Shown here in pieces: positions 1 through 9,266 of a stretch of DNA of 64,000 nucleotides. Every line of letters begins with the position of its first letter. The stretch's first letter is position 1. Source of the DNA: Paraburkholderia sp. GTDB taxonomy: Bacteria > Pseudomonadota > Gammaproteobacteria > Burkholderiales > Burkholderiaceae. The stretch lies in assembly GCF_028283785.1 (NCBI RefSeq), contig NZ_JAPWKB010000001.1, forward strand, positions 1 to 64,000, written 5' to 3'. The position numbers were made by a program, and so were the translations under genes. The notes below the pieces were generated by a model. It was not told where the DNA came from. It saw only the letters and a program-made list of their open reading frames with translations, and did not search any database.

Positions 1-112
1 CGCGCCGTGCGACCAGGCCGAGAATCGCGCCGCGCCGTGCATATTCGCTGGCGAGCGCGAGGCCAATGCCGCTGGATGCGCCGGTGATGAAAACCTTCAA
101 CGGTGAACTCAT
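1..112 (-). CDS. SDR-family oxidoreductase, N-terminal fragment
   Basis: Only the first 37 codons lie in the window; the gene runs off the left edge. The reading begins MSSPLKVFITGASSGIG, which contains the TGxxxGIG dinucleotide-binding motif of short-chain dehydrogenases/reductases at the usual N-terminal place. It starts 15 bases after the dsbA stop on the same strand, so it is probably the last gene of the argS-SPOR-dsbA run. The catalytic YxxxK region is outside the window, so the substrate cannot be judged. Confidence 0.8.
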   Translation of the reverse strand, partial: MSSPLKVFITGASSGIGLALASEYARRGAILGLVARR

Positions 113-127
113 ACCGGCGATCCCGAA

Positions 128-760
128 TTACATCTTTTTAGCGCGGATTTGCGACACGAGATAGTCGAGCACCGTGATCGTGCCCGGCAGGCTGTTGGTC
201 GCAGCCGGACCCGTTTCGTACTTGCCCTGAACCGCGATCGTCGGCACGCCGTCGATCTTGTAGTCGTTCAGCAGCTTGGTGTCGCGTTGCAGCGCGCTTT
301 GCGTCGAGAACGAATTGTACGCGTCCATGTACTTCTTGGGATCGACGCCGTTCTTCGACAGGAACTTGACCTGATCTTCCGGCTTCAGCAGATAGTCTTT
401 GTTCACGTGGATTTCGTTGAAGACCTTCGGCGTGAGTTCCTGCGCGACGCCGAGTGCGTCGAGCGCGTGGTACATCTTCGAATGCGGGATGAAGTCGTCA
501 CGGAACGCGACCGGCACGCGCTTGAACACGACGTCCGGACCTTGCTTCTTGATCCATGCTTCCAGGTACGGGTCGAATTCGTTGCAGTGCGGGCAGCCGT
601 ACCAGAAGAACTCGGTCACTTCGATCTTGCCGGCCGGCGCGTCGGTGGGTTGCGGCGTGGAGAGAACGGTGTAGTCCTTGCCTGCGACCGGGGAAGCCGC
701 GTTTGCAGCGCCGGCGACGAAGCCCAGCGAGATGAAGAGAATGCTCAGCAGTTTTTTCAT
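128..760 (-). CDS. dsbA: Periplasmic thiol:disulfide interchange protein DsbA
   Basis: A 210-residue exported oxidoreductase that introduces disulfide bonds into periplasmic proteins, normally re-oxidised by DsbB. The chosen start gives a classical signal peptide (MKKLLSILF... ending near ANA-A at residues 20-22). The thioredoxin-fold active site is CPHC at residues 56-59 in the context FFWYGCPHCNEFDP, and the cis-proline loop is seen later as GVPTIAV. An in-frame extension of 25 codons upstream exists but lacks signal-peptide character, so I start at the MKK. It lies between the SPOR-domain gene and an SDR gene on the same strand. Confidence 0.95.
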   Translation of the reverse strand: MKKLLSILFISLGFVAGAANAASPVAGKDYTVLSTPQPTDAPAGKIEVTEFFWYGCPHCNEFDPYLEAWIKKQGPDVVFKRVPVAFRDDFIPHSKMYHALDALGVAQELTPKVFNEIHVNKDYLLKPEDQVKFLSKNGVDPKKYMDAYNSFSTQSALQRDTKLLNDYKIDGVPTIAVQGKYETGPAATNSLPGTITVLDYLVSQIRAKKM

Positions 761-910
761 GACTTTGATGACCCAATTAAGCGGAATAACGACGACTTGC
801 GTAGCGTGCCCGAGGCGAGCACCGCGCGAACACAAAAGCGGCGGCGCTCACTCTAACGCGATTTGGCCCTGCGCAACCTCGAGCAATGCAGATGCAAGCA
901 ACGCGGAAGC

Positions 911-1687
911 TTACTGTTTGGTGAAGCGGATCACGGCCGTGTCCACGCCGGCATCCGACAGACGCTGACGCGTGGTGTTCATGTCTTCGAACTTCGCAAA
1001 CGGACCGATCCGCACGCGGTAATACGTGATGCCGCCCGCGTCGCGTTGCGTGACCTTCGATTCGAAGCCCTGGAAGCCGAGACGCGCGCGTTGCTGTTCG
1101 GCATCGGCGGCGGTCTTGTACGCGCCCACCTGCAGGAAGTAGCCGGTGTTCGCGTCGGCGCCGTTCGCGCTCGCGGTGCTGCTCGCGTTCGGCTTGGCGT
1201 TCGATGCGGTTGCGCTCTTCGGTGCGGACGTGGCCGAGGTCGGCGCGGCGGTATTCGCCTGCTGCGACTTCTTCGCGCCGGACGCTTCGGTGTTGTCGAT
1301 CGCGGCCTTCGGCGGCACGGCAACCCCGTTCGCGTTAGACGGCGGCACTTCGACGATTTGCGGTTCGTCGAGCATGCCCGATTGCGTCTGCGACGTGGTC
1401 TGCCCCGGCGCGGTATTCGGCGGCGCAGGTTGCGCGGCTTGCGGCACGGCCTGACCCGGCGTCTTGCCTTGCAGCGGACGGTTCGGATCGTATTGCGGCT
1501 GGCTTGCGCCGGCATCCGACGCGCTCGGCGGCGCGACCTTGGCGACGAACGGCGTGGGCGCGCGCGTGATGTAGAGCGCTACGACGACCGCGATTGCGAG
1601 ACCAACGATCAGGCCTAGCACGATGCCGAGAAATGTCCCCCCGGTTTGCTTCGACTGCTGCTTTGTTGTGCGGCGCGGTTTTGCCAT
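911..1687 (-). CDS. Membrane-anchored SPOR-domain protein (FtsN-like)
   Basis: A 258-residue protein with the layout of FtsN-type division proteins: a short basic cytoplasmic N-terminus (MAKPRRTTKQ), one membrane span at about residues 18-41, a long Pro/Ala/Gln-rich periplasmic linker, and a C-terminal SPOR domain from about residue 178 (GYFLQVGAY... to the end). SPOR domains bind denuded peptidoglycan at the septum. It lies 76 bases downstream of argS and has its own TATAAT hexamer within that gap. Sequence in the linker is low complexity, so assignment as true FtsN rather than another SPOR protein rests on architecture and the argS neighbour. Confidence 0.85.
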   Translation of the reverse strand: MAKPRRTTKQQSKQTGGTFLGIVLGLIVGLAIAVVVALYITRAPTPFVAKVAPPSASDAGASQPQYDPNRPLQGKTPGQAVPQAAQPAPPNTAPGQTTSQTQSGMLDEPQIVEVPPSNANGVAVPPKAAIDNTEASGAKKSQQANTAAPTSATSAPKSATASNAKPNASSTASANGADANTGYFLQVGAYKTAADAEQQRARLGFQGFESKVTQRDAGGITYYRVRIGPFAKFEDMNTTRQRLSDAGVDTAVIRFTKQ

Positions 1688-1717
1688 TGTGCGAATTACC
1701 TGCGTAAAAAATCTCGG

Positions 1718-1747
1718 AACGGCCGTCGATTATAGCGACGGCCGGTT
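1718..1747 (-). promoter_or_regulatory. TATAAT -10 element inside a GC-rich hairpin between argS and the SPOR gene
   Basis: On the minus strand a perfect TATAAT (1734-1729) lies about 40 bases before the SPOR start codon. It sits in the 7-base loop of a 9-bp stem (1720-1728 with 1736-1744), and a run of six T follows on the minus strand at 1711-1706. The same bases could therefore act as a weak argS terminator or as the promoter for the downstream gene; I favour the promoter, with the hairpin partly limiting read-through. Confidence 0.45.
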
Positions 1748-1763
1748 GCGTGACGCGGTGGAC

Positions 1764-3554
1764 TTACATCTTGACGGGAGCGGAGACGCCGATCGTGGCC
1801 AGGCCGTTTGCCAGCACCTGACGGGTGGCGGCGAGCAACGCGACACGCGCATTGCGCGCCGCTGCATCGTCGACCAGAACCCGTTCGGCCTTGTCATTGT
1901 AGAACGAGTGAAATTCACCGGCGAGGTCGCGCAGATAGAACGCGACCGCGTGCGGCGCGAGCTCTTCCGCGGCGTGCGAGAGCATGTCCGGATACTCGGC
2001 CAGTTTTTGCAGCAAGGCCATTGCGCGCTCGCTGGTCAACGGCGAAACGTCGATCTGCGACAGCGTGGTTTCGTCCGTGTTGTAGCGCGACTTGCATTCG
2101 GCGATCACCGAGCAGATGCGCGCGTGCGCGTACTGAACGTAGTGCACCGGATTTTCGTCGTTCTGCTTCAGCGCGAGGTCGATGTCGAATACGAATTCGG
2201 TGTCGGCCTTGCGCGAGATCAGGAAGAAGCGCACCGCGTCGCGGCCGCGACGGATCGTGTCTTCGTCGAGCAGGTCCGGCGCGACTTCGGAACCCGGCGT
2301 GGCGCCGCCCGACCATTCGATCAGGTCGCGCACCGTCACATAGCTGCCCGCGCGTTTCGAGATCTTCACTTCCTGGCCGTCGCGCATCACCGTGACCATC
2401 TTGTGCAGCACGTAGTCGGGATAGCCCTTCGGAATGCCGACGCCCAGACCTTGCAGCCCGGCGCGCACGCGCGCGATGGTGCCGTGGTGGTCCGAACCCT
2501 GGATGTTGATGACCTTCGTGAAGCCGCGTTGCCACTTCGTGACGTGGTAGGCGACGTCGGGCACGAAGTACGTGTACGTGCCGTCGGTCTTGCGCATCAC
2601 TCGGTCTTTGTCGTCGCCGTCGTCGGTCGTGCGCAGCCACAGCGCGCCGCCTTCCTCGTAGGTCTTGCCGGCGGCGATCAGCGCATCCACCGTCTTTTCG
2701 ACGCGGCCTTCCTTGTACAGCGACGACTCCAGGTAATAGCGGTCGAACTTCACGCCGAACGCCTGCAAGTCCATGTCCTGTTCGTGACGCAGATACGCGA
2801 CCGCGAACCGGCGGATCGCTTCGAGGTCGTCGATGTCGCCCTTGCCGGTGACCGGTTCGCCGTCTTTCGCGGACACGGTTGCGCCGTTCAGGTAGTCGCG
2901 CGCGATGTCGGCAATGTATTCGCCGTTGTACGCGGACTCGGGCCAGCCGTCGTCGCCCGGCTTGAGGCCGCGCGCACGCGCTTGCGTCGAGACGGCCAGC
3001 GTGTGGATCTGCACGCCCGCGTCGTTGTAGTAGAACTCGCGATGCACGGCCCAGCCTTGCGACGCGAGGACGTTCGACAGCGCGTCGCCGAGCGCGGCCT
3101 GACGGCCGTGACCGACGTGCAGCGGACCGGTGGGGTTGGCCGAGACGAATTCGAGCAGCACATGCTTGCCCGTGTCGCGTTGCGACTGGCCGAAGGCTTC
3201 GCTTTCCGCGAATACCGCGCCGATCACCGCCTGCTTCGCGGTGGCCGAAATGCGCAGGTTGATAAAGCCGGGACCGGCGACTTCCGCGCCTTCGACAAGG
3301 CCCGAAGCTTGCGGGAGCGCCAGCAACGCGTCGACGATCTGTTGCGCCAGCGCACGCGGATTCGCGCGCAGCGGCTTGGCCAGCTGCATCGCCACGTTAC
3401 AGGCGACGTCGCCGTGTGCCGCGACCTTCGGGCGTTCCAGCGTGATGACCGGCGCGACGAACGCGGCTTCGGTCGAACCTTGGGTCGCCTCGGCGACCTG
3501 TTTCACCGCGTCGGCGAACAGGGTTTCAAGTGTGTGTTTGTGTGCAGGCAGCAT
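1764..3554 (-). CDS. argS: Arginyl-tRNA synthetase
   Basis: A 596-residue class I aminoacyl-tRNA synthetase that charges tRNA-Arg. The HIGH signature appears as HVGHG within [18 protein letters not shown], and the KMSKS-like loop as [15 protein letters not shown]. The N-terminal Add1 region and the C-terminal DALR anticodon-binding region (ending in [18 protein letters not shown]) are both present, and the length is normal for the family. It is the first gene of a minus-strand run that continues with the SPOR gene, dsbA and an SDR gene. A 597-codon frame with no interruption supports a functional gene. Confidence 0.97.
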   Translation of the reverse strand: MLPAHKHTLETLFADAVKQVAEATQGSTEAAFVAPVITLERPKVAAHGDVACNVAMQLAKPLRANPRALAQQIVDALLALPQASGLVEGAEVAGPGFINLRISATAKQAVIGAVFAESEAFGQSQRDTGKHVLLEFVSANPTGPLHVGHGRQAALGDALSNVLASQGWAVHREFYYNDAGVQIHTLAVSTQARARGLKPGDDGWPESAYNGEYIADIARDYLNGATVSAKDGEPVTGKGDIDDLEAIRRFAVAYLRHEQDMDLQAFGVKFDRYYLESSLYKEGRVEKTVDALIAAGKTYEEGGALWLRTTDDGDDKDRVMRKTDGTYTYFVPDVAYHVTKWQRGFTKVINIQGSDHHGTIARVRAGLQGLGVGIPKGYPDYVLHKMVTVMRDGQEVKISKRAGSYVTVRDLIEWSGGATPGSEVAPDLLDEDTIRRGRDAVRFFLISRKADTEFVFDIDLALKQNDENPVHYVQYAHARICSVIAECKSRYNTDETTLSQIDVSPLTSERAMALLQKLAEYPDMLSHAAEELAPHAVAFYLRDLAGEFHSFYNDKAERVLVDDAAARNARVALLAATRQVLANGLATIGVSAPVKM

Positions 3555-3861
3555 GCTTGTTGCGAGTCCAGTGAGGCAATCCGTGAAACGGGGAGGGCGC
3601 CGCGCGCGGCGTGCGGCTGCTCAGTGACCGAAACGCACGCGATGAGGCAGGCGGTTCGGCCTTTTGCGGCGTGTCAGGCGGCGCGGGTTTGCAATCAATG
3701 GGATTTTAGCAGGTGCTAATATGTCCAATGGGATGCCCAGCACGGGCTTAGGCCGTCAGGACAAGCAGATACGGCGAGTTTCAGGGTCGTGCAGGCCGCG
3801 CAAACCGGCGTTCGACGTCCGGGTACGCGGGTATCCGACATAACGAAAAAGGAGAACTGTC
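3555..3861. other. Intergenic region between argS and the DUF1840 gene
   Basis: About 307 bases separating the divergent argS and DUF1840 genes; both promoters must lie here. I see a 14-base palindrome TTAGCA-GG-TGCTAA at 3706-3719, which also contains TAAAAT/TAATAT hexamers readable on either strand, and a strong ribosome-binding site AAGGAGAA just before the DUF1840 start. No gene of credible coding character is seen. Confidence 0.5.
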
Positions 3862-4188
3862 ATGCTGATCACCTTCAAATCGCGCGCCACACCCGATGTG
3901 GTGATGCTGGAGAATCTTGCGCAATATCTGGTCGGCATCGTCGGCAAACGGCTCGGCGAGCGCGGTGTCATCACGGTGGACGAAATGCCGGACGCGATCC
4001 ACAAGCTCGAATCCGCGATCGCCACGGACAAGCAGGAGCGCAACGAGCATGAAGGCCATTTCCATGAACACGAGGAAGGCCACGAACATCACGAGCAGCC
4101 GATCGGCCTCGCGCAGCGCGCGTTCCCGTTTCTCGACATGCTGCGCGCCGCACACAAGGAAAACTCCGACATCATGTGGGGCGTCTGA
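3862..4188 (+). CDS. DUF1840 family protein with a His/Glu-rich insert
   Basis: A 108-residue protein beginning MLITFKSRATPDVVMLENLA, which matches my memory of the betaproteobacterial DUF1840 family; no function is established. The C-terminal half (LAQRAFPFLDMLRAAHKENSDIMWGV) is also family-like. Between them, residues 62-78 form a segment with seven histidines among glutamates (HEGHFHEHEEGHEHHE), which could bind divalent metal; this is inference. It has an excellent Shine-Dalgarno sequence and is followed by a strong terminator, so it is probably a single-gene unit. Confidence 0.85.
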   Translation: MLITFKSRATPDVVMLENLAQYLVGIVGKRLGERGVITVDEMPDAIHKLESAIATDKQERNEHEGHFHEHEEGHEHHEQPIGLAQRAFPFLDMLRAAHKENSDIMWGV

Positions 4189-4265
4189 CCGGAACGGCGG
4201 AACGACGCGGCGTCGGCACGATCGCCGGAGGTCGCGGCAGACTGAGTGCGGTTAGCGCCGCTATC

Positions 4266-4302
4266 AAACACAAGAGCCCGCTCGAAGCGGGCTCTTGTGT
4301 TT
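4266..4302. terminator. Bidirectional intrinsic terminator
   Basis: A perfect 16-bp stem (4266-4281 with 4287-4302) around a 5-base loop, with A-rich and T-rich flanks, so it works on both strands. It lies between the convergent ends of the DUF1840 gene and the small secreted protein gene. Confidence 0.9.
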
Positions 4303-4340
4303 TGCGGGCCGAAGCAGGCGTCGAGACCGCTGCAATACGC

Positions 4341-4541
4341 TTACTGGGCAGCCGATGCCGCTTCCGGCGCAGCCTTGCTCTTCTTCACCTTTTTCTTCTT
4401 CGGCTTCTTGACGTGCGCCTGGGTAGGCGGCGAGTACGAGCTCGGCTGGCTGGAACCGGCCGGCGCGGCCGGTTGCGCGACCGCGACCGACGTGCCCGCG
4501 ACGAGCGACAGCGCGCACAGCAACAAAGTCAGCTTTTTCAT
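4341..4541 (-). CDS. Small secreted Lys/Pro-rich protein
   Basis: A 66-residue protein. It opens with a clear signal peptide (MKKLTLLLCALSLVAGTSVAVAQ, cleavage probably after AVA-Q near residue 22), followed by a Pro/Ser/Tyr-rich stretch and a basic tail KKPKKKKVKKSK ending in Ala-rich sequence. The mature protein would be about 44 residues, very basic and probably unstructured. No family is recognised; a role in binding an anionic surface is only a guess. The start is set by the signal peptide; a longer in-frame reading upstream has no coding character. Confidence 0.7.
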   Translation of the reverse strand: MKKLTLLLCALSLVAGTSVAVAQPAAPAGSSQPSSYSPPTQAHVKKPKKKKVKKSKAAPEAASAAQ

Positions 4542-4722
4542 GCAGTTTTCTCCGTGACGTTTTGCAAAGTTGGTTGGGCCGACGCGTGTTACACCGCATC
4601 TGGCCGAGTGAAGCTGTTGCAGTCTACAAAGCCGAAAACCGCGTGGAAGAAAATAAACTGAAATATTCAACCTTACGCCGCCGATATAGTCGTTATCAGC
4701 GTCGCCAGGTTGACAGCCGGAT

Positions 4723-7440
4723 TCACAACAACGGTGCAAGCGCGCGTTCGGCGTCGCGTTCGGACAGGTTCATCCGTTTCGCGAAATCGTCGAGCTGGTC
4801 GCGGCCGATCTTCCCGACCGAGAAGTACGTGCTGTCCGGGTGCGCCAGATAGAAGCCGGAGACGCTCGCCGCAGGCAGCATCGCGAGCGATTCCGTTACG
4901 CTCATGCCGATTTCTTCGGCGCGCAGCACGTCGAACATATCGCGTTTGACCAGGTGATCCGGGCACGCCGGGTAGCCGGGCGCCGGACGGATGCCGTGAT
5001 ATTTCTCGGCGATCAGGTCGTCGTTGGACAGGGTTTCGGCGCTTGCATAGCCCCACAGGTCGCGGCGCACGCGCGCGTGCAGCGCTTCGGCGAAGGCTTC
5101 CGCGAACCGGTCGGCGAGTGCTTTGAGCATGATCGCGCTGTAATCGTCGTGATCTTTTTCGAACTGCTGTTCCTTGATATCGACGCCGAGACCGGCCGTG
5201 ACCGCGAACATGCCGATGTAATCCGCGATGCCCGATTCCTTCGGCGCGATGAAGTCGGCGAGGCAGCGGTTCGGCCGCATCACGCCGTCCACCACCGGAC
5301 GCACGCTTTGCTGGCGCAGATTGCGCCACGTGAGTGCCACTTCGGTGCGCGATTCGTCGGTATAGATTTCGATGTCGTCGTCGTTCACGGTGTTGGCCGG
5401 CAACAACGACAGCACGCCGTTCGCCTGCAGCCAGCGGCCCTGGATCAGGCGCGACAGCATCGATTTACCGTCCGAAAACACCCGGCGCGCCGATTCCCCG
5501 ACGATCTCGTCGTTCAGGATGGCCGGATACGGTCCGGCGAGATCCCAGGTCTGGAAGAACGGTGCCCAGTCGATATAGTTCGCGAGGTCGGACAGGTCGT
5601 AGTTCTTGAAGACGCGCCGGCCGATGAACTTCGGCCTGGGCGGCGTATAGGCGCTCCAGTCCACACGAGTCTTGTTCGCGCGCGCTTCGGCGAGCGTGAC
5701 CATCGGCTGGGCCTTCTTGTTCGCGTGCGCCACGCGAATCCGGTCGTAATCCGTCTTCAGTTCTTCGACGTACTTTGCCGCGCCTTCGTCGGACAGCAGG
5801 CTCGACGCCACCGATACCGAACGCGACGCGTCCGGCACGTACACCACCGGCCCTTCGTAATGCGGCGCGATCTTCACGGCCGTGTGCACGCGCGAGGTCG
5901 TCGCACCGCCGATCAGCAGCGGAATCTTCTTGATACGGAAATAGTCGTCGCGCTGCATTTCCGACGCGACGTAGGCCATTTCCTCAAGGCTCGGCGTAAT
6001 CAGACCCGACAGACCGATGATGTCCGCGCCTTCCACCTTGGCCTTCGCGAGAATCTCGTTGCACGGGACCATCACGCCCATGTTGACCACTTCGAAGTTA
6101 TTGCACTGAAGCACCACGGTCACGATGTTCTTGCCGATATCGTGCACGTCGCCCTTCACGGTCGCCATGATGATCTTGCCCTTCGCGCGGACGTCGCCGC
6201 CGGCCGCGGCCAGCTGACGCTTTTCTTCCTCGATGAACGGGATCAGATGCGCGACCGCCTGCTTCATCACGCGCGCGGATTTCACCACTTGCGGCAGGAA
6301 CATTTTTCCCTGGCCGAACAGATCGCCGACGATGTTCATGCCGTCCATCAACGGTCCTTCGATCACATTGATCGGGCGACCGCCGGCGGCTGCGATCTTC
6401 GCGCGGACTTCTTCGGTGTCTTCGGTGATGAAGGTCGTGATACCGAGCACGAGTGCGTGCGCGAGACGCTTTTCGACCGGCTGGTTACGCCATTCGAGGT
6501 TCTCTTCCTTCTTCGCCGCGCCGGTCTTGAACTTGTCGGCGACTTCGAGCAGGCGGTCGGTGCCGTCATCGCGACGGTTCAGCACGACGTCTTCGACGCG
6601 CTCGCGCAGTTCTGCATCGAGGTCGGCATACACGCCCAGCTGCCCGGCGTTGACGATGCCCATGTCCATGCCTGCCTGGATCGCGTGATACAGGAACACC
6701 GTGTGGATCGCCTCGCGCACCGGATCGTTGCCGCGAAACGAGAACGACACGTTCGACACGCCGCCGCTCACCTTTGCATACGGCAGGTTCTGTTTGATCC
6801 AGCGGGTCGCTTCGATGAAATCGACCGCGTAGTTGTTGTGCTCTTCGATGCCGGTCGCAATCGCGAAAATGTTCGGATCGAAGATGATGTCTTCCGGCGG
6901 AAAACCGACTTCGTTGACCAGAAAGTCATACGAGCGTTTGCAGATTTGCGTCTTGCGCTCGAAGGTGTCGGCCTGGCCCTTTTCGTCGAACGCCATCACG
7001 ACGGCGGCGGCACCGAAGCGGCGGATCAGGTTGGCGTGATGACGGAACGCTTCCTCGCCTTCCTTCAGCGAGATCGAGTTGACGATCGCCTTGCCTTGCA
7101 CGCACTTCAGACCCGCTTCGATCACTTCCCACTTCGACGAGTCGATCATGATCGGCACGCGCGCGATGTCCGGTTCAGACGCGATCAGATTCATGAAGCG
7201 GACCATGGCCGCTTTCGAATCGAGCATCGCTTCGTCCATGTTGACGTCGATGACCTGCGCGCCGTTTTCGACCTGGTGGCGCGCAACCACCAGCGCATCG
7301 TCGAACTGGCCGTTGAGAATCATCCGGGCAAACGCCTTCGATCCGGTCACGTTGGTGCGTTCGCCGACGTTGATGAAGAGCGTGCCGCTCGTGACGTTGA
7401 ACGGCTCGAGGCCGGAGAGGCGCATGGTGTGGTCGGTCAT
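4723..7440 (-). CDS. metH: Methionine synthase, pterin/cobalamin/activation part (split MetH)
   Basis: A 905-residue protein equal to E. coli MetH without its homocysteine-binding domain. Residues about 15-280 are the methyltetrahydrofolate (pterin-binding) barrel; about 310-500 the cobalamin-binding module with the cap helices and the DVHDIG motif (His433, the expected lower cobalt ligand); and about 560-900 the AdoMet reactivation domain with the [12 protein letters not shown] signature. It transfers the methyl group from methyl-folate via B12 to homocysteine bound by the separate metH1 product. Its start lies four bases after the DUF4276 stop and shows no good Shine-Dalgarno, suggesting translational coupling to the upstream gene. 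No cobalamin riboswitch is visible. Confidence 0.95.
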   Translation of the reverse strand: MTDHTMRLSGLEPFNVTSGTLFINVGERTNVTGSKAFARMILNGQFDDALVVARHQVENGAQVIDVNMDEAMLDSKAAMVRFMNLIASEPDIARVPIMIDSSKWEVIEAGLKCVQGKAIVNSISLKEGEEAFRHHANLIRRFGAAAVVMAFDEKGQADTFERKTQICKRSYDFLVNEVGFPPEDIIFDPNIFAIATGIEEHNNYAVDFIEATRWIKQNLPYAKVSGGVSNVSFSFRGNDPVREAIHTVFLYHAIQAGMDMGIVNAGQLGVYADLDAELRERVEDVVLNRRDDGTDRLLEVADKFKTGAAKKEENLEWRNQPVEKRLAHALVLGITTFITEDTEEVRAKIAAAGGRPINVIEGPLMDGMNIVGDLFGQGKMFLPQVVKSARVMKQAVAHLIPFIEEEKRQLAAAGGDVRAKGKIIMATVKGDVHDIGKNIVTVVLQCNNFEVVNMGVMVPCNEILAKAKVEGADIIGLSGLITPSLEEMAYVASEMQRDDYFRIKKIPLLIGGATTSRVHTAVKIAPHYEGPVVYVPDASRSVSVASSLLSDEGAAKYVEELKTDYDRIRVAHANKKAQPMVTLAEARANKTRVDWSAYTPPRPKFIGRRVFKNYDLSDLANYIDWAPFFQTWDLAGPYPAILNDEIVGESARRVFSDGKSMLSRLIQGRWLQANGVLSLLPANTVNDDDIEIYTDESRTEVALTWRNLRQQSVRPVVDGVMRPNRCLADFIAPKESGIADYIGMFAVTAGLGVDIKEQQFEKDHDDYSAIMLKALADRFAEAFAEALHARVRRDLWGYASAETLSNDDLIAEKYHGIRPAPGYPACPDHLVKRDMFDVLRAEEIGMSVTESLAMLPAASVSGFYLAHPDSTYFSVGKIGRDQLDDFAKRMNLSERDAERALAPLL

Positions 7441-7444
7441 GGCG

Positions 7445-8149
7445 TTAGCTCAATATTTCGATGTTTGGGCGTGCGGCGGCAAGAGTCGGCAGCGTCAGGA
7501 TCCGGTCGTACCATTGGCGAAAATGCGGACATTGTTCGCGGATCCGGTCCAGTCCGATACGGGCTGCGGCGACGGGGCCGTGGCGCACTTTACGGTAGCG
7601 CGGACGCAAGTGTTCGAGGCGCTTCGACGGTGCGGTTTGGGGTGAATCGTTGATCCATTCGGGATCGTCGACGGCAGCGCGCGCGGCGATCAGCGGTGCG
7701 CTCTGGTCGGCCCATTCCGGTTCGCTCTCGCACAGTCGCACGATATCGGAGAAAAGCAGCGATTCGAATTCGTGCGGCTGAACATACGGGATAAAGCGGT
7801 CCGGACGACATTGCGCTGCCGCGATGATGTCGTCGTGCAGCAAGGTTTCGATCTGTGTCGAGCGTGCGGCGGGTGCGAGCCGTCGGGATTCGACGACGCC
7901 TCGAAACGATGTGTCGAGGCCGTAAAGGTCGATCAGCGTCGTGATATAGGTGTCCTCGCGTTCGCGAAGGGTATGACACAAAAACTTCGTGACGCGAGCG
8001 AGGTTCAACCCGCCGCCGCTTTGGCCTTTCGACGTATTGATCAGTCGCGAGGTGGCGAAAATGTCGTTCGCGGCCAAGGCCGGCGCGAGCACGTCGCGCA
8101 CGAAGGTTTCTTCGGTCTGTCCTTCTCCGACGACGATCAGCTCGATCAT
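7445..8149 (-). CDS. DUF4276 family protein, probable TOPRIM-like partner of the adjacent ATPase
   Basis: A 234-residue protein starting [19 protein letters not shown]. The GEGQTEE motif (residues 8-14), the TLIDLYGLD segment (71-79, acidic D74 and D79) and the [10 protein letters not shown] motif (126-135) are the features I associate with DUF4276, whose fold is thought to resemble TOPRIM nuclease domains. The start codon overlaps the stop of the upstream ATPase gene by one base (TAATG), so the two proteins are probably made in fixed ratio. The ATPase/TOPRIM pairing recalls PARIS (AriA/AriB), but AriB is DUF4435, not DUF4276. Function as a defence nuclease is inference. Confidence 0.85.
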   Translation of the reverse strand: MIELIVVGEGQTEETFVRDVLAPALAANDIFATSRLINTSKGQSGGGLNLARVTKFLCHTLREREDTYITTLIDLYGLDTSFRGVVESRRLAPAARSTQIETLLHDDIIAAAQCRPDRFIPYVQPHEFESLLFSDIVRLCESEPEWADQSAPLIAARAAVDDPEWINDSPQTAPSKRLEHLRPRYRKVRHGPVAAARIGLDRIREQCPHFRQWYDRILTLPTLAAARPNIEILS

Positions 8150-9240
8150 TATGCGGGCCTCCCGCCCAACACGTTCTGCTTCCACAGATCGCCGAGCGAG
8201 TAGTCGTCGAGCCAGTCTTGCAACTGCGTCGCGTCGAGCCGATGGAAGGTCGATGCGTTGTCTTTCCGATCCACGACGATCACGTCTTCCGGCTCCATGC
8301 TGTTCAACAATTCGACGGATTGCGTCGAGACGATCAGCTGTTTTTGCTCGGATGCGCGCTTGAGAAGATCTGCGAGCAGATTGACCGCGTACGGATGGAG
8401 GCCAAGTTCCGGTTCGTCGATCAGGATCGTTGCGGGCATCAGTTCCCACGGTTGCAGCAGCAACGTGCACAGGCAGATAAAGCGCAATGTGCCATCGGAC
8501 ATCGCGTGAGCGCTCAACGGCGTGTCCGGATCGCCGCGCTCAGTCCATTCGAGTTGAATCTTCGACAGGCTGTCGGCGCGGAAGATGAAGTCGTCGAAAA
8601 ACGGCGCAACGAGGCGGATCGTGTCGACGATCAGACGGTAGCTTTGTGCGTGCTCGGTTTTGAGCATGCCAAGGTACGCGGCGAGGTTGGCGCCGTCTGC
8701 CTTAAGACGGAGCGTGTCGTTGATAGCGTGGAGTTGCTTGACCTTGGCTTTCTCGCCGGTATCGTGGAAGTGATACACACGGGTGCTGTCGAGGACGGTT
8801 CCGAGGTTTGCGAACCGGCTGTTTCTCGCGAGTTGCTTCAGATCGGTTTCTGCGCGGCCAGTTTGCATACCGCCGAACGACAGGCCCGGGACGTCGGATG
8901 TCTCGATGTCAAACGCTTGTTCAAGAAGCAGCAGACGATTGTCATTGGATGCAACGAGTCGAAATCCGTACCGGTCGTGTTCGCCAAAGCAAAACTCGAC
9001 TGAAATCTCGTCCGTCACTTTCCGCGAAAAGTGCAGTAACGCGTCCGGGCCGCCCTGCTTTTGCACATACAACTGCAATCGCCCGTCATACATCTCCGCC
9101 AGCATGCGAAACAAACCGATGAAATTCGACTTCCCTGCGCCATTCGCGCCGATCAGCACGTTCAGGTTGCGCAACTCGAAGTCGCGCAACTCACGTATTG
9201 ATTTGTAGCCTGCAATCGTCAGTTTGGTGACGCCAGCCAT
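8149..9240 (-). CDS. AAA (AAA15/AAA_21-type, ABC-like) ATPase of a two-gene module
   Basis: A 363-residue ABC-type ATPase of the OLD/RecF-like branch. It starts with the typical KLTIAGYKSIRELRDFELRNLNVLIGANGAGKS (Walker A GANGAGKS, residues 31-38), then a long inserted region, a signature-like MSDGTLRF (247-254), Walker B ILIDEPE (272-278) and a switch strand LIVSTQS (302-308). The C-terminus YSLGDLWKQNVLGG is typical of ATPases paired with small nuclease-like partners. The ATG at 9240 has GGGAG upstream; a longer frame reaches into metH1 and is rejected. It lies 26 bases after metH1 and overlaps the DUF4276 gene. Confidence 0.9.
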   Translation of the reverse strand: MAGVTKLTIAGYKSIRELRDFELRNLNVLIGANGAGKSNFIGLFRMLAEMYDGRLQLYVQKQGGPDALLHFSRKVTDEISVEFCFGEHDRYGFRLVASNDNRLLLLEQAFDIETSDVPGLSFGGMQTGRAETDLKQLARNSRFANLGTVLDSTRVYHFHDTGEKAKVKQLHAINDTLRLKADGANLAAYLGMLKTEHAQSYRLIVDTIRLVAPFFDDFIFRADSLSKIQLEWTERGDPDTPLSAHAMSDGTLRFICLCTLLLQPWELMPATILIDEPELGLHPYAVNLLADLLKRASEQKQLIVSTQSVELLNSMEPEDVIVVDRKDNASTFHRLDATQLQDWLDDYSLGDLWKQNVLGGRPA

Positions 9241-9266
9241 CGATGCACTCCCGTTCCGCGCCGCGA

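Noticed and set aside
1623..3719. A 698-codon open frame opposite argS
   Set aside because: It is antisense to a clear argS and has Arg/Val/Asp-rich composition typical of shadows in GC-rich genes; no family pattern.
4840..7653. A 937-codon open frame opposite metH2
   Set aside because: Entirely antisense to a well-conserved gene; composition is that of a GC shadow.
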